Assembly (NCBI GenBank): GCA_964565895.1
Contig: CAZMGT010000034.1
Location: 1 to 40,008 of the forward strand
Origin: CAZMGT01 sp964565895
Lineage (GTDB): Bacteria; Armatimonadota; Zipacnadia; UBA1398; CAZMGT01
Direction of reading: 5' to 3'
Length of the DNA: 40,008 bases
Position 1 is the stretch's first letter. Each line of letters begins with the position of its first letter. Below are positions 8,345-16,771 of this stretch, one piece after another. The notes beneath the pieces are model-generated. The model was not told the origin of the DNA. It saw only the letters and a program-made list of their open reading frames with translations, and made no database searches. Made by a program: the position numbers and the translations under genes.

Positions 8345-8977
8345 ATGGCCCGCGAGAGACCAAGGTGGCTAGAGGAGGTCGAGCAGGACGCCCTGAGCTA
8401 TTTCTCCCGACCCTCCGCCCACGGCTGGGACCATGTGCAGCGCGTGCGCGCGTTGGCCCTGCACATTGCCCAAGCGGAGGGCGCCGACCCGGTGATCGTC
8501 GAGGCCGCAGCGCTGCTCCATGACATCGGCCGCGAGGCCGCCGAGGCCCGAGGGACACCTCACGCCGTAGAATCCGAGCACCTCGCCCGGGCGATCCTTG
8601 CCGCGCGAAAATGCCCGCCGACGATCGCCGAAGCCGTGGCCGAGGCAATTCGCGCCCACCCGTGGACGGGGCGCGAGCCCGCGCGCACGCTCGAGGCCCA
8701 GGTGCTTCAGGACGCGGACCGCCTCGACGCCCTGGGCGCGGTGGGCGTAGCGCGCACGTTTGTTCGAGCGGGCGAGCTGGGGCGGGGAATCGCCCACGGC
8801 GCGGAGCATTTTGCCGAAAAGCTGTGCAACCTGGCCGAGCAGATGAACACAGCAACGGCCCGCCGCATTGCCGCAGAGCGCGACGCGTTTATGCGCGCAT
8901 TTTTCGATCAGCTTAAGCGCGAGCTCGCCGATGGGGGCGCAAGTGCAGGCGGGGAAGAAGAGGCGCGGCAAGGCTAA
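8345..8977 (+). CDS. HD-domain metal-dependent phosphohydrolase
   Basis: 210 residues. The ATG at 8345 is preceded by AGGAGG with eight-base spacing, so the open sequence further upstream is not used. HD-superfamily residues are visible: HGWDHVQRV (His26, His30), LLHDIG (His59-Asp60), a further His in ESEHLARAIL, and the distal Asp in LQDADRLDALGAVGVAR. This layout matches the uncharacterised YedJ/YpgQ-like HD proteins, cytoplasmic phosphohydrolases that act on nucleotides or similar phosphoesters; the substrate is not predictable. No co-transcribed partner is obvious: the next gene, a lipoprotein, starts 298 nt later. Confidence 0.88.
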   Translation: MARERPRWLEEVEQDALSYFSRPSAHGWDHVQRVRALALHIAQAEGADPVIVEAAALLHDIGREAAEARGTPHAVESEHLARAILAARKCPPTIAEAVAEAIRAHPWTGREPARTLEAQVLQDADRLDALGAVGVARTFVRAGELGRGIAHGAEHFAEKLCNLAEQMNTATARRIAAERDAFMRAFFDQLKRELADGGASAGGEEEARQG

Positions 8978-9275
8978 CATTTCCCCAAGGTCCAGCGCGC
9001 GGGCGAACGTCAGAAAAGTAACGAGCAACGCAGGGCGCAGATCTTGCGCCGTTTTTGAACTGTTTGCGCCAACTGACAGGGATTTGAGCTGAGCAGTTAG
9101 AACAATATACCAGCCCGCGCCGGCCAGCACAGGTGGCGAACGCGCGGGCAACAAAACTCAGGCATCGCCTCTGGGCGGGGCAGGCAGGTCCACCGCGAAC
9201 TGTTCGGCAGAGGCAAGGAGTCGGGCGCAAGCTCGGGCTTCCGCTGCCTGCAAATCAGGGCGAGGGTGAATCGCT
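8978..9275. other. Intergenic region (298 nt) upstream of the lipoprotein operon
   Basis: No convincing gene on either strand. It contains a patch less GC-rich than its surroundings (about 9040-9110), likely the promoter area for the lipoprotein pair, but no clear -35/-10 pair at standard spacing. TTGAGCTGAGC at 9084-9094, followed closely by AACAAT at 9101-9106, recurs upstream of the acylase gene at 19809-19832. Confidence 0.4.
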
Positions 9276-10160
9276 ATGGTTGTTCGCTCCTGTCGCTTTC
9301 TCGTCGCTGTCGTCGCCGTCGCAGCGCTGTTCTTCGTGCTCGTCGGCTGCCCCACCGGCGTCGTGGGAGGAATCCAAGCGTTCGTCGGCGTTTGGGACCT
9401 CACCCTGCGCGACGCAAACAACAACGTCGTGGGCACGGGAACGTTCGAGGTCACTTCCGCGGGGTCGGTCAGCGGCTCGGCAACGGTTGACCTAGACGCC
9501 GCCGCGGCTGCCGCGCGGCAAGTGGAGGCGACGATCTCCGGCACAGTGCAGCCTACGGGCGCGATCAGCGGCTCACTCAGCGACGCTAGCGGCAACACCC
9601 TGGCCACGTTTACCGGCAACCTGCGCGGAAACGCCGGCCAGGGAACGTGGACGAAAGCGGGCGAGGTTGCCCGAAATCCGTGGACGGCGACGCGGCGCCA
9701 GGCAACACCCACGCCCACGGCTGCCGCGGGCACGCCAACGCCGCAGGCAACACCCACCCCCACGCCGCAAGCCACCCCTTCGCCCACGCCCGCGCCTCAG
9801 CCAACGCCGACCCCTACGCCTACGCCCCCGCCTGTGCTCAGCGTTGCCCCGAGCTCTTTGGAGCTCACCAGCCTTGCCCCCTCGGGCACGGTTACCGTGA
9901 GCAACACCGGGCAGTCTACGCTGGAGTGGCAGGCGAGCACGGACCAGACGTGGCTCGGCGTCAGCCCGGCGTCCGGCCAGCTAGCCGCCGGAGGCGAGGC
10001 TACTGTAACCATCTCGGCGAACACCACGGGGCTGCTCGCCGGACAGTATGAGGCCACCGTTTCGTTTACCTCAAACGGAGGAGATGCGCAGGTTACTGTG
10101 GCTTTGACGGTGACCGAAACGAACATCATCATTCAGCAGGCAGGTGTTGACCATGAGTAA
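9276..10160 (+). CDS. Lipoprotein with Pro/Thr-rich linker and BACON-like C-terminal domain
   Basis: 294 residues; GAGGGTGA lies six bases before the ATG. A signal peptide ends in the lipobox LVGC (Cys25). Residues about 30-135 form a beta-rich domain (FVGVWDLTLRDANNNVVGTGTFEV, with Ser/Gly-rich strands) resembling domains that bind or report small ligands. Residues about 140-190 are a low-complexity linker of repeated TPTP units. Residues about 190-285 match a BACON/choice-of-anchor-type Ig-like domain (VSNTGQSTLEW, WLGVSPASGQL, GLLAGQYEATVSFTSNGG). BACON domains are linked to carbohydrate or mucin binding in Bacteroidota. The stop overlaps the start of the next lipoprotein gene, so the two are co-translated. 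Surface location is well supported; the ligand is unknown. Confidence 0.85.
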   Translation: MVVRSCRFLVAVVAVAALFFVLVGCPTGVVGGIQAFVGVWDLTLRDANNNVVGTGTFEVTSAGSVSGSATVDLDAAAAAARQVEATISGTVQPTGAISGSLSDASGNTLATFTGNLRGNAGQGTWTKAGEVARNPWTATRRQATPTPTAAAGTPTPQATPTPTPQATPSPTPAPQPTPTPTPTPPPVLSVAPSSLELTSLAPSGTVTVSNTGQSTLEWQASTDQTWLGVSPASGQLAAGGEATVTISANTTGLLAGQYEATVSFTSNGGDAQVTVALTVTETNIIIQQAGVDHE

Positions 10161-11577
10161 CGTGGCACGGGCCGTTGCTGCGGGATGCCTCATTGCTGCG
10201 CTGTTTGCCCTGCTCTTTGGCTGCGGCCAAAGCGTGGCGCCCACGGCGCAGACGGCCAAGGTGCGCTTTATCATCAACTGGCCGACGTCTGAGGCGGGGG
10301 CGCGGATCATCCCCCCGGAGACCGCGCTCATTAGGATCACCGTCAGAGGCACGACCACCGCGGTGGCACCGATTCTCGTCCCCCGCCCGTTGGGCGAGCC
10401 GCAGAGCCTCGTCGAAGTAGACATTCCCCCGGGGCCGAACATCCGCTTTAGCGCCGTCGCCGAGGACGCCTATGGCTCGCCGCTTGCCTGGGCCACGACA
10501 CTGCAGGAAATCGTTGCCGGGCAGACAAACGACGTCGTGCTTACCTTGTCCACGGAGCAGCCCCCTCTTTTGCCCACCGTGCCCATTGTCTTTGTCTCCG
10601 ACCGCGACGGACAGGGCGAAGTGTATCGCATGGAAGGCGACGGCGTGTTTCAGACGAAGCTGAGCAGCGATCTCGGCCATTGCGACGGCGCGGCGTGGTC
10701 GCCCGCCGCGGGGCTGATCGCCTTCCACGCCAACGGCGACGGCGACAATGAGATTTACGTAATGGACGCCAACGGCCAAAACCTAAGGAAACTCACCAAC
10801 AACCAAGCGAACGACTATAACCCCGTATGGTCGCCGGATGGGACGATGATCGCCTTCCAGTCCGACCGCGACGGAACGATTGACATTTACGTAATGAACG
10901 CGGACGGCACGGGGCAGCGGCGGCTAACGCAAAGCACGCAAGGGGCAAGCTTTGCTCCGCGCTGGGACCCCTCCGGCTCAGGCAGGATCGTGTTCGAGTC
11001 CACGCGCGACTCCGATCCCTCGGCGCTGAACATCGAGCTTTACGTTATCCACTACACGAGCACCCCGAGCGGGGGCCAGGATTCGGCAACGCGGCTGACG
11101 AACGCCGCGGGCACCGATGGCTCGGCGTGCTGGGCGCCCGATGGCTCGCGCATTGCCTTTCGCTCGCAGCGCGATGGCGCGGGCGGCGTCGCGGACTCCG
11201 AGATCTGGACCCTCGATCCCAACGACCCGTTTAACACTCTCGTCCAGCTCACGGACAACGCCGCGGAGGACAAATCGCCCCTTTACACTCCGGACGGGAA
11301 CTACATTTTGTTTAACTCCGACCGCGACGGCGACCTAGACATTTTCATCATGAACGCCGCCGACGGCTCGAACCAAACCAAGCTCAGCGGAGGGGCGGGC
11401 AGCGGGTCCGACATCCAGTTCATGCCGCTTCCGCCGAACGGGGAGAAGATCGTTTTCGTCTCGCAGCGCGACGGGAACTCCGAGATTTACGTCATGGACG
11501 GCGACGGGGCGCACCCCATGCGCCTCACCTACGCCAACGCCGACGATCGCCTGCCGCAGTGGCTCTATACGCCGTAG
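10153..11577 (+). CDS. Lipoprotein with TolB/PD40-type beta-propeller
   Basis: 474 residues. The ATG at 10153 lies inside the last codons of the preceding gene, with AGG seven bases upstream. The signal peptide carries the lipobox LFGC (Cys24). A beta-rich domain occupies about 35-135. From about 145 to the end there are about six PD40/WD40-like propeller blades with the recurring cores SDRDGxxxIYVMxxDG and WSPDGxxIAF: VFVSDRDGQGEVYRMEGDG, GDNEIYVMDANG, WSPDGTMIAFQSDRDG, YTPDGNYILFNSDRDG, SQRDGNSEIYVMDGDG. This is the TolB-like propeller seen in periplasmic and surface proteins, a protein-interaction platform. It lacks the N-terminal TolB domain and no tol-pal genes are present, so it is not TolB itself. 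It probably works with the co-translated BACON lipoprotein. Confidence 0.87.
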   Translation: MSNVARAVAAGCLIAALFALLFGCGQSVAPTAQTAKVRFIINWPTSEAGARIIPPETALIRITVRGTTTAVAPILVPRPLGEPQSLVEVDIPPGPNIRFSAVAEDAYGSPLAWATTLQEIVAGQTNDVVLTLSTEQPPLLPTVPIVFVSDRDGQGEVYRMEGDGVFQTKLSSDLGHCDGAAWSPAAGLIAFHANGDGDNEIYVMDANGQNLRKLTNNQANDYNPVWSPDGTMIAFQSDRDGTIDIYVMNADGTGQRRLTQSTQGASFAPRWDPSGSGRIVFESTRDSDPSALNIELYVIHYTSTPSGGQDSATRLTNAAGTDGSACWAPDGSRIAFRSQRDGAGGVADSEIWTLDPNDPFNTLVQLTDNAAEDKSPLYTPDGNYILFNSDRDGDLDIFIMNAADGSNQTKLSGGAGSGSDIQFMPLPPNGEKIVFVSQRDGNSEIYVMDGDGAHPMRLTYANADDRLPQWLYTP

Positions 11578-11612
11578 CGGGGTAGGGGAGAGCCTCGGCT
11601 GAGTCGGCTGCG

Positions 11613-12434
11613 CTAAAGCTCGGCGAGCAGCTCGCGCAGCTTGCGCGCGTAGTGGGGAAAGGCCACCTCGGGCTCGGCGATCTCCGGGTGCCACTTCTTC
11701 TCCCACTCCAGCGAGAGGAAGCCCTGGTAGCCGAGCTTGCTTAGCTCCTGCAAAATCTCGCGCAAGGGCAGGTCGCCCTCGCCGAGGAGGCAGTGCTCCA
11801 GCTTGCCCTCCTCGCCGAGCTTCGAGTCCTTCATGTGCACGTGAATAATGCGCTTGCCCAGCGCGCCGGCCGTGTCTGCGATGGGCTCGCCGGCGCGATA
11901 GGGGTGGTTCACGTCCCACAGCGCGCCCACCGCCGGGTGCTCCGCTTGCTCTAGCACGCGAGCGACTATTTCGCCGGTAATAAACTCGTCGTGGGTTTCA
12001 AGGGCAAGAGCCGTTTGGTGCTCGGCGGCCATGTCGGCGAGCTCCATGAGCGACTCCGCGACATATCCCGCCGCGTCGCGCAGCTCGCAGCCCTCGGGCA
12101 GCCGGCCGCCGAATACGCGCACTACAGGGCAGCCCAAGTCGCCGGCGAGCTCGATCCAGAACTTGCAGCTATCGATCTGCTGCCTGCGCTTGGCGCGGTC
12201 GACCTGGGCGAAGCAGCAGGAGGTGCCGAGCGCGGCGATTTTCGTCCCCACATCGGCAAACCGCGCGGCAAACGCCTCGCGCTTGCCCGGGGCGAGGAGC
12301 GGCGAGCGGGGGAGCTCCATCTCGCCCTCCAACCCGCGCAGCTCAACCCCCTCAAATTCGTTCTCCGCGCAGCAGCGAATAATCTGGTCTACATCCCAGT
12401 CCGGGCAGCCCAGCGTAGAGAAGCACGACTTCAT
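11613..12434 (-). CDS. Sugar phosphate isomerase/epimerase-like TIM barrel protein (AP endonuclease family 2 fold)
   Basis: 273 residues with GGGAG upstream of the ATG. The fold signature is present: N-terminal FSTLGCPDWDVDQIIRCC and FEGVELRG, then metal-binding positions in LALETHDEF (Glu), GALWDVNHPYR (Asp, His), IIHVHMKDSK (His) and GFLSLEWEKKW (Glu). The family isomerises or epimerises sugars and inositol derivatives in the cytoplasm using a divalent metal. It is the third gene of a minus-strand run: secreted GH172 glycosidase, DUF6785 membrane protein, then this enzyme 65 nt downstream. This suggests processing of the sugar released by the glycosidase. The exact reaction is unknown. Confidence 0.9.
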   Translation of the reverse strand: MKSCFSTLGCPDWDVDQIIRCCAENEFEGVELRGLEGEMELPRSPLLAPGKREAFAARFADVGTKIAALGTSCCFAQVDRAKRRQQIDSCKFWIELAGDLGCPVVRVFGGRLPEGCELRDAAGYVAESLMELADMAAEHQTALALETHDEFITGEIVARVLEQAEHPAVGALWDVNHPYRAGEPIADTAGALGKRIIHVHMKDSKLGEEGKLEHCLLGEGDLPLREILQELSKLGYQGFLSLEWEKKWHPEIAEPEVAFPHYARKLRELLAEL

Positions 12435-12499
12435 CGCTCTCGCTCCCTGCTTTTATGTTGCCGCGTTTGCTTCTTGCCCCGAGGGACAATCTCCTTGCC

Positions 12500-14437
12500 C
12501 TACTGAAACCACACCACATATTGGCGGAACACCTCGCCGCCATAGGTCGAGATCAGCGCCCACAGGCCGCCGGCGAGGACGACGTGCCCCAGGGCAATGC
12601 CCAAAAACAGCGGCAATATGCGGTGGTAGGCGCGCAGACCGCCAAACTTCAAAATGAGCACCTTGCACAGCCAGGCCAGGCCGACCATGGCGTAGTTCTG
12701 CCTCGTCCACACGATCCCCAGAGCGAAGCCCAACGGATGCAGCGGGCAGGTAACCAAGATGCGACGGACAAGCACAAGCGCTCCCGCTTGGGCGAAGCCC
12801 GCGGCGGCCATCCACATTTTGATTGGCGCGCTGGGGTAGGGCGACTTCAGGGCGTTGGAGACGAGGGTAAAGTTACGCAGGGTAAGCTGCACGCGGTAGC
12901 CCCCCTCGGTCGTCCCGCCCTCAAGCACGTTTGCCCCATATTCATAGTACGCGGAAAGATGTAGCCAAAACCCACAGGCCAGCCCAAGCAGCGCAGCAGC
13001 CATGAGCACCCGCGACATCCTCGCTGTGCCAATGCCCACCGCTCGGCCCAGGCGCAGCCCCTCGATTTCATATGCGGAAAGCACGGGAAAGTATCCCCGC
13101 GTGAGAAATGTCATCGAGGCCAAGAGCGTGAGCGCACGCGCGCCAAACGGCGCCGAGCCCCGCGGGGCAAGGGGCAGGTAAAACGCCATCTCCAGCGGCT
13201 GCAGCCATGTCGTCGGTATCCCAACCTCCGCCCGAATGCGCATGCACACCAGCGAAAAGACAAACAACAGCGCATAAAAAACGAGCGCCAGCCACAGCGG
13301 CAGCCCCGCGAGCCAGTGAAAACACAGCACGAACCCCGCGCAAAGCAAAAAACCCAAAAGCGCGCGCGACTCCGGCTCGCCTCTGCCTCGGGCAATGCCC
13401 GCGAACGCGCGGGCAAGCCTGCGCCGCGCGGTATAAACCAGCGCTGCGGCAATGGCCACCTGCGCGCCGGCGTATTGCTCGACCTCATAGGGCGCGCCAG
13501 CGATCTTGTAGCCCAGGAGGTCCAGCCCCACGTTCTCGGCGAGGGCCAGAGAAACAAACACGAGCATGGAGAACAAGATCTCCGTGGGCATGAGATAGGC
13601 AAAGCCCAAAATCAGCGGCTGGACCTGAATGTCCAGCCACCAGATTCTGCTCAGCGGCCCCTCGCGAAAAACGGCACGCAGGGGAATGGCTTGGGGCAAG
13701 GCGGGGACCGAGGGGTTAAAGCTGTGTAGGATGTTCAACAGGTTAAACAGCCCGGCAAGCCCCACCCCAACCCAAAGCCAGTGGTCTTTAAACAGCGGCG
13801 GCCGGGCGACCACGCGCCGCGCAACTCCGGCGATCTCCAGCGGCAGCTCGACGATGGGAAAGCGCAGGCGTTCGTCCTCGGTCCACGGCCGAAAAAAGAG
13901 CAGGGCCAGGCAAAGCAGCGCGGCCATAAATGCGACAAAGTACCCCGTCCATATGGCAAGGGGGAGCGCCCACGCGCCCCAGGGCACGCCCCCGTCCTCC
14001 GCCCCCTCGTAGTACGCGCGCGCTACCTCGCCGTCCGTCGGGGCAAACCACTGGGGGAGGAGCTCCGCCATTTGTCCGAAGTTGTTCTCTGGGGCGGCGA
14101 AATAGCGCAGCGCCGTCAGCGAGGGGAGAAAAAAGCGCAACGCTCCGCCGGAGACCATTGCCGTGGCCAGGCACATAATCGCGTAAACGCCGAGCACCTC
14201 GGCGAGCGTCAGGTGCAGCCACGGCCTGCCCTTCGTTAGCCGCTGATAGCCCAGCAACAACAGCAGCCCGAGCAGCGCGGGGACGGGCGGCACGGCCATG
14301 CCGATCTGCGCGGCGAGAGTAATCAGCGCCGCCCGCTGAACCCACATGCTTGCCAGCCACATAAGCAGCGCAGCGACGACAACCGTGCGTATGAAGCGAA
14401 ACGTAGCGCCCGTTGCTCTCCCGCTCTGCTCTACCAT
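12500..14437 (-). CDS. DUF6785/DUF6784-type polytopic membrane protein, putative transporter
   Basis: 645 residues with about 14 predicted membrane spans across the whole length. An N-terminal hydrophobic block contains PPVPALLGLLLLLGYQ and a loop with LRYFAAPENNF; central motifs are DIQVQPLILGFAYLMPTE and the C-terminal domain has MRIRAEVGIPTTW. I recognise this as the large membrane protein family DUF6785 plus DUF6784, frequent in Armatimonadota, Planctomycetota and Verrucomicrobiota and without assigned function. It starts 16 nt after the GH172 gene and is followed by a sugar-isomerase-like gene, so it is almost certainly co-transcribed with carbohydrate enzymes. A role in taking up the hydrolysis product is my inference from position; no transport motif proves it. 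Confidence 0.82.
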   Translation of the reverse strand: MVEQSGRATGATFRFIRTVVVAALLMWLASMWVQRAALITLAAQIGMAVPPVPALLGLLLLLGYQRLTKGRPWLHLTLAEVLGVYAIMCLATAMVSGGALRFFLPSLTALRYFAAPENNFGQMAELLPQWFAPTDGEVARAYYEGAEDGGVPWGAWALPLAIWTGYFVAFMAALLCLALLFFRPWTEDERLRFPIVELPLEIAGVARRVVARPPLFKDHWLWVGVGLAGLFNLLNILHSFNPSVPALPQAIPLRAVFREGPLSRIWWLDIQVQPLILGFAYLMPTEILFSMLVFVSLALAENVGLDLLGYKIAGAPYEVEQYAGAQVAIAAALVYTARRRLARAFAGIARGRGEPESRALLGFLLCAGFVLCFHWLAGLPLWLALVFYALLFVFSLVCMRIRAEVGIPTTWLQPLEMAFYLPLAPRGSAPFGARALTLLASMTFLTRGYFPVLSAYEIEGLRLGRAVGIGTARMSRVLMAAALLGLACGFWLHLSAYYEYGANVLEGGTTEGGYRVQLTLRNFTLVSNALKSPYPSAPIKMWMAAAGFAQAGALVLVRRILVTCPLHPLGFALGIVWTRQNYAMVGLAWLCKVLILKFGGLRAYHRILPLFLGIALGHVVLAGGLWALISTYGGEVFRQYVVWFQ

Positions 14438-14453
14438 TTGTCGTTTCCGGGAG

Positions 14454-16637
14454 CTAGGAAGCCTTGGGCATTACAAAACAGTAGACGTCATAGCGAAACT
14501 CGGTCCATCCATGGCGGGGAAACGGCTGCCCGGGCCAGAGGTCGATGTTTACGGGAACGTATTGCAGCCTGATGCGAATCTTGCTGCGCCCCTCTGTGAG
14601 CTGCCTGGGCAGCATAAACTCGTCCTCGCGCCAGCGACGGTTGGAGGTCTGCATAATGTGCTGCGTAGCCCCCAGCTCCTCGCGCGGGTTGCTGTATACA
14701 CAGGTATTAGACCCCGCCAAGTACCATTCGCCGACGTATCGCCACTCGCTCTCCGCCCCGACATCTGCGACAAACACCTGTGCCCGCTGATTGGCAAAGC
14801 CATAGTCCAGCTTTCGCCGCAGCAAGACACCCAAATTGTCCGGCCGCAAAGTTACCGTAAACTCCGATGTACCCCTCGTCCACCTTCCCACATCGCTGGT
14901 CGCTGGATAAACCTCTTTGCCCCCCAGGTGGTCTGGGCCCCACTCATACCGCGAGGTAAGCGTGTAGGGCGCGGAGGCTTGGGGAGAAGAGTAGTCGTGT
15001 CTTCGCTCATCCTCAACATCGCCTACATTAAATGTATCCGTGAGCACAAGGGATGGGCTGTCGATGCCATACCAATAAACAACACCTTTATAATGCTCGT
15101 GCGAGTCGTTTCTGCCCCCATGTTCAAGTTGAATACGCGCGTTTTTCCCAAAAGGCATTAAGTCGGCGACAAGAAAGCGATAGGCGGATTCGATCATGTC
15201 CTCCTCATTTTTGGCCTTCTTTTTGCTTGGCGCGCCCACCGGGTGGCCCACGAGAGGAAGGGTCATCGTCTGGCCACCCCAATAGTCTCCCCCGCCTCCC
15301 CACTCCTCTGTCCCTGTGCCATAGCACTGTGGGCTGTTGCTGTCGTCAAAGAAAAACCGCGGGTCGCCTTCGAGCGTAGGAAGGTAGGCGCGGTGCGAGA
15401 AAACCCATGTCATACCAACAAAGTGTCCACACCAATCCCCACCGCCCTCGGCTTTCGTCGTATCCAGGAATACGAGGTCCTCACCCAGTTCGGGGTTTGG
15501 GTGGTCGGAATATGTCGCGTGAAACAGCCCTACCCAATTGTGTGGGTCGCGATATGGAACACGCTTTATCTTCCACTTAATTTCCCTCAGCTCAACGCCC
15601 TGCGTCTCCTCCAGCTCAACCGCTGCGTTGCGCATATAGGGCATGGGGAAATATGTCGCAAAATGGACGAGACGGTCAGTGAAGCGAATGTTAACGGGAA
15701 ACGCCTTAACGAGAAACTCCCTTCCCTCTCGATTAAATAGCGACCCCGTGCCAAAGAACAGATTCACCGGTGCGTCCACAGAGGGATGTGCGCGCCCATC
15801 CCAGGTAATGCGCAGCCACGCCTTGCTAAACGCATCGGCAAGCTCGCGCGGAACGGCAAACTGCAGCGCGCGAATCATTTGGGGGCCGTCTTTCAGGTCA
15901 ACAATTACCCGCCGCTCATGCGGCCCAATGCTAATCGCCCCCGAGGCTGTGGAGACATTCGACCCCTGCGGCGAGAGATCACTGCCCGCCTTGCCCAAAA
16001 GCTCGATCACGTCATTGGGAGGAGGAGTTTTGCCATCCCATGACTTAATCGGTTGCGTAATCCAGGTTATCTTGGGCATATAAATGTGGTAAATGTAGTA
16101 CCCGGTTCCATAGCGCGTGCGCGAGTAAGCAATACGCAGCGACTTTTCAAAGCCCATGGGGACCCAATTTAGGTCCGCGCCTTTCGTCGTCGCCCACGTA
16201 AATGTCAGCGGTTGGGGAAACAAGTGTTGCGGTATAAACACAGAATTTGCCTTGGGATGGTTGGGGTTGGCAGTGCTTGTTTCCTGGACAATAAAGTCGT
16301 GTCCGTCTATCTCATAGTGCCACGGGCTGCCGTGCCAGCGGTTTGTGCGCACGAAATACAGAATACCCGGCCCGAGCACATCGAGCGTAACGTTGAAGTC
16401 ATCGGCCTCCTGATATAAGAAGTGGCTCGCATCCGCGCCTTCGTTCCCCCCGCGGCGGTCGTACGTTGAGCGCATGTATGCTCTAACCCCAATACGCAAA
16501 TACGGCCACTTGTCCCACATGCGATAGGCATCGAACCCGACGGGAATAGGCGGCGGCTCGTCGGCATTGTTGCCGCGGGCAGCGGTTGCCGCGAGGGCAA
16601 GGGCAAGCGCTAAAACCACGAGCAGGGCGTCGTTCAT
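14454..16637 (-). CDS. Secreted DUF2961 (GH172 family) glycoside hydrolase, divergent active-site motif
   Basis: 727 residues with a clear signal peptide (LLVVLALALALAATAARG), so periplasmic or extracellular. Two jelly-roll-like halves fit the DUF2961 fold. The family is now GH172, whose characterised members act on alpha-D-fructofuranosides/difructose anhydride or D-arabinofuranosides. The family motif here is CYGTGTEEWGGGGDYWGG (Glu444) in place of the usual GTGTEDYF. A second Glu (Glu423 in TLEGDP) lies 21 residues earlier. As I recall, the catalytic pair of the characterised Bifidobacterium enzyme (Glu270/Glu291) has the same spacing. AGGAGG lies 12 bases before the ATG, a slightly long gap. 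First gene of an operon with the DUF6785 protein and the TIM-barrel isomerase; divergent from the SDR gene. Confidence 0.88.
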   Translation of the reverse strand: MNDALLVVLALALALAATAARGNNADEPPPIPVGFDAYRMWDKWPYLRIGVRAYMRSTYDRRGGNEGADASHFLYQEADDFNVTLDVLGPGILYFVRTNRWHGSPWHYEIDGHDFIVQETSTANPNHPKANSVFIPQHLFPQPLTFTWATTKGADLNWVPMGFEKSLRIAYSRTRYGTGYYIYHIYMPKITWITQPIKSWDGKTPPPNDVIELLGKAGSDLSPQGSNVSTASGAISIGPHERRVIVDLKDGPQMIRALQFAVPRELADAFSKAWLRITWDGRAHPSVDAPVNLFFGTGSLFNREGREFLVKAFPVNIRFTDRLVHFATYFPMPYMRNAAVELEETQGVELREIKWKIKRVPYRDPHNWVGLFHATYSDHPNPELGEDLVFLDTTKAEGGGDWCGHFVGMTWVFSHRAYLPTLEGDPRFFFDDSNSPQCYGTGTEEWGGGGDYWGGQTMTLPLVGHPVGAPSKKKAKNEEDMIESAYRFLVADLMPFGKNARIQLEHGGRNDSHEHYKGVVYWYGIDSPSLVLTDTFNVGDVEDERRHDYSSPQASAPYTLTSRYEWGPDHLGGKEVYPATSDVGRWTRGTSEFTVTLRPDNLGVLLRRKLDYGFANQRAQVFVADVGAESEWRYVGEWYLAGSNTCVYSNPREELGATQHIMQTSNRRWREDEFMLPRQLTEGRSKIRIRLQYVPVNIDLWPGQPFPRHGWTEFRYDVYCFVMPKAS

Positions 16638-16771
16638 CGCCGGTTAGTGCCTCCTTGTTGCGCTATTTCACGAGCGGCCGCCGCCCCTCCTCCCCTTGGC
16701 TGCTGCGGGCAGCGCGGAGGGCCCGCGCTGGTGCCTTGCGAACAATTCGCCTGCAAAGGGGGCGCAGACCG

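Noticed and set aside
8369..9154. Minus-strand frame of 261 codons over the HD-domain gene
   Set aside because: It is a shadow of the HD gene, whose plus-strand motifs and SD are clear.
9690..9835. Repeated ACGCC/CACGCC units as a CRISPR or DNA-level tandem repeat
   Set aside because: They encode the in-frame Pro/Thr linker of the lipoprotein and have no spacer structure.
10153..11577. Propeller lipoprotein as true TolB
   Set aside because: It lacks the TolB N-terminal domain, is a lipoprotein, and no tol-pal genes are present.
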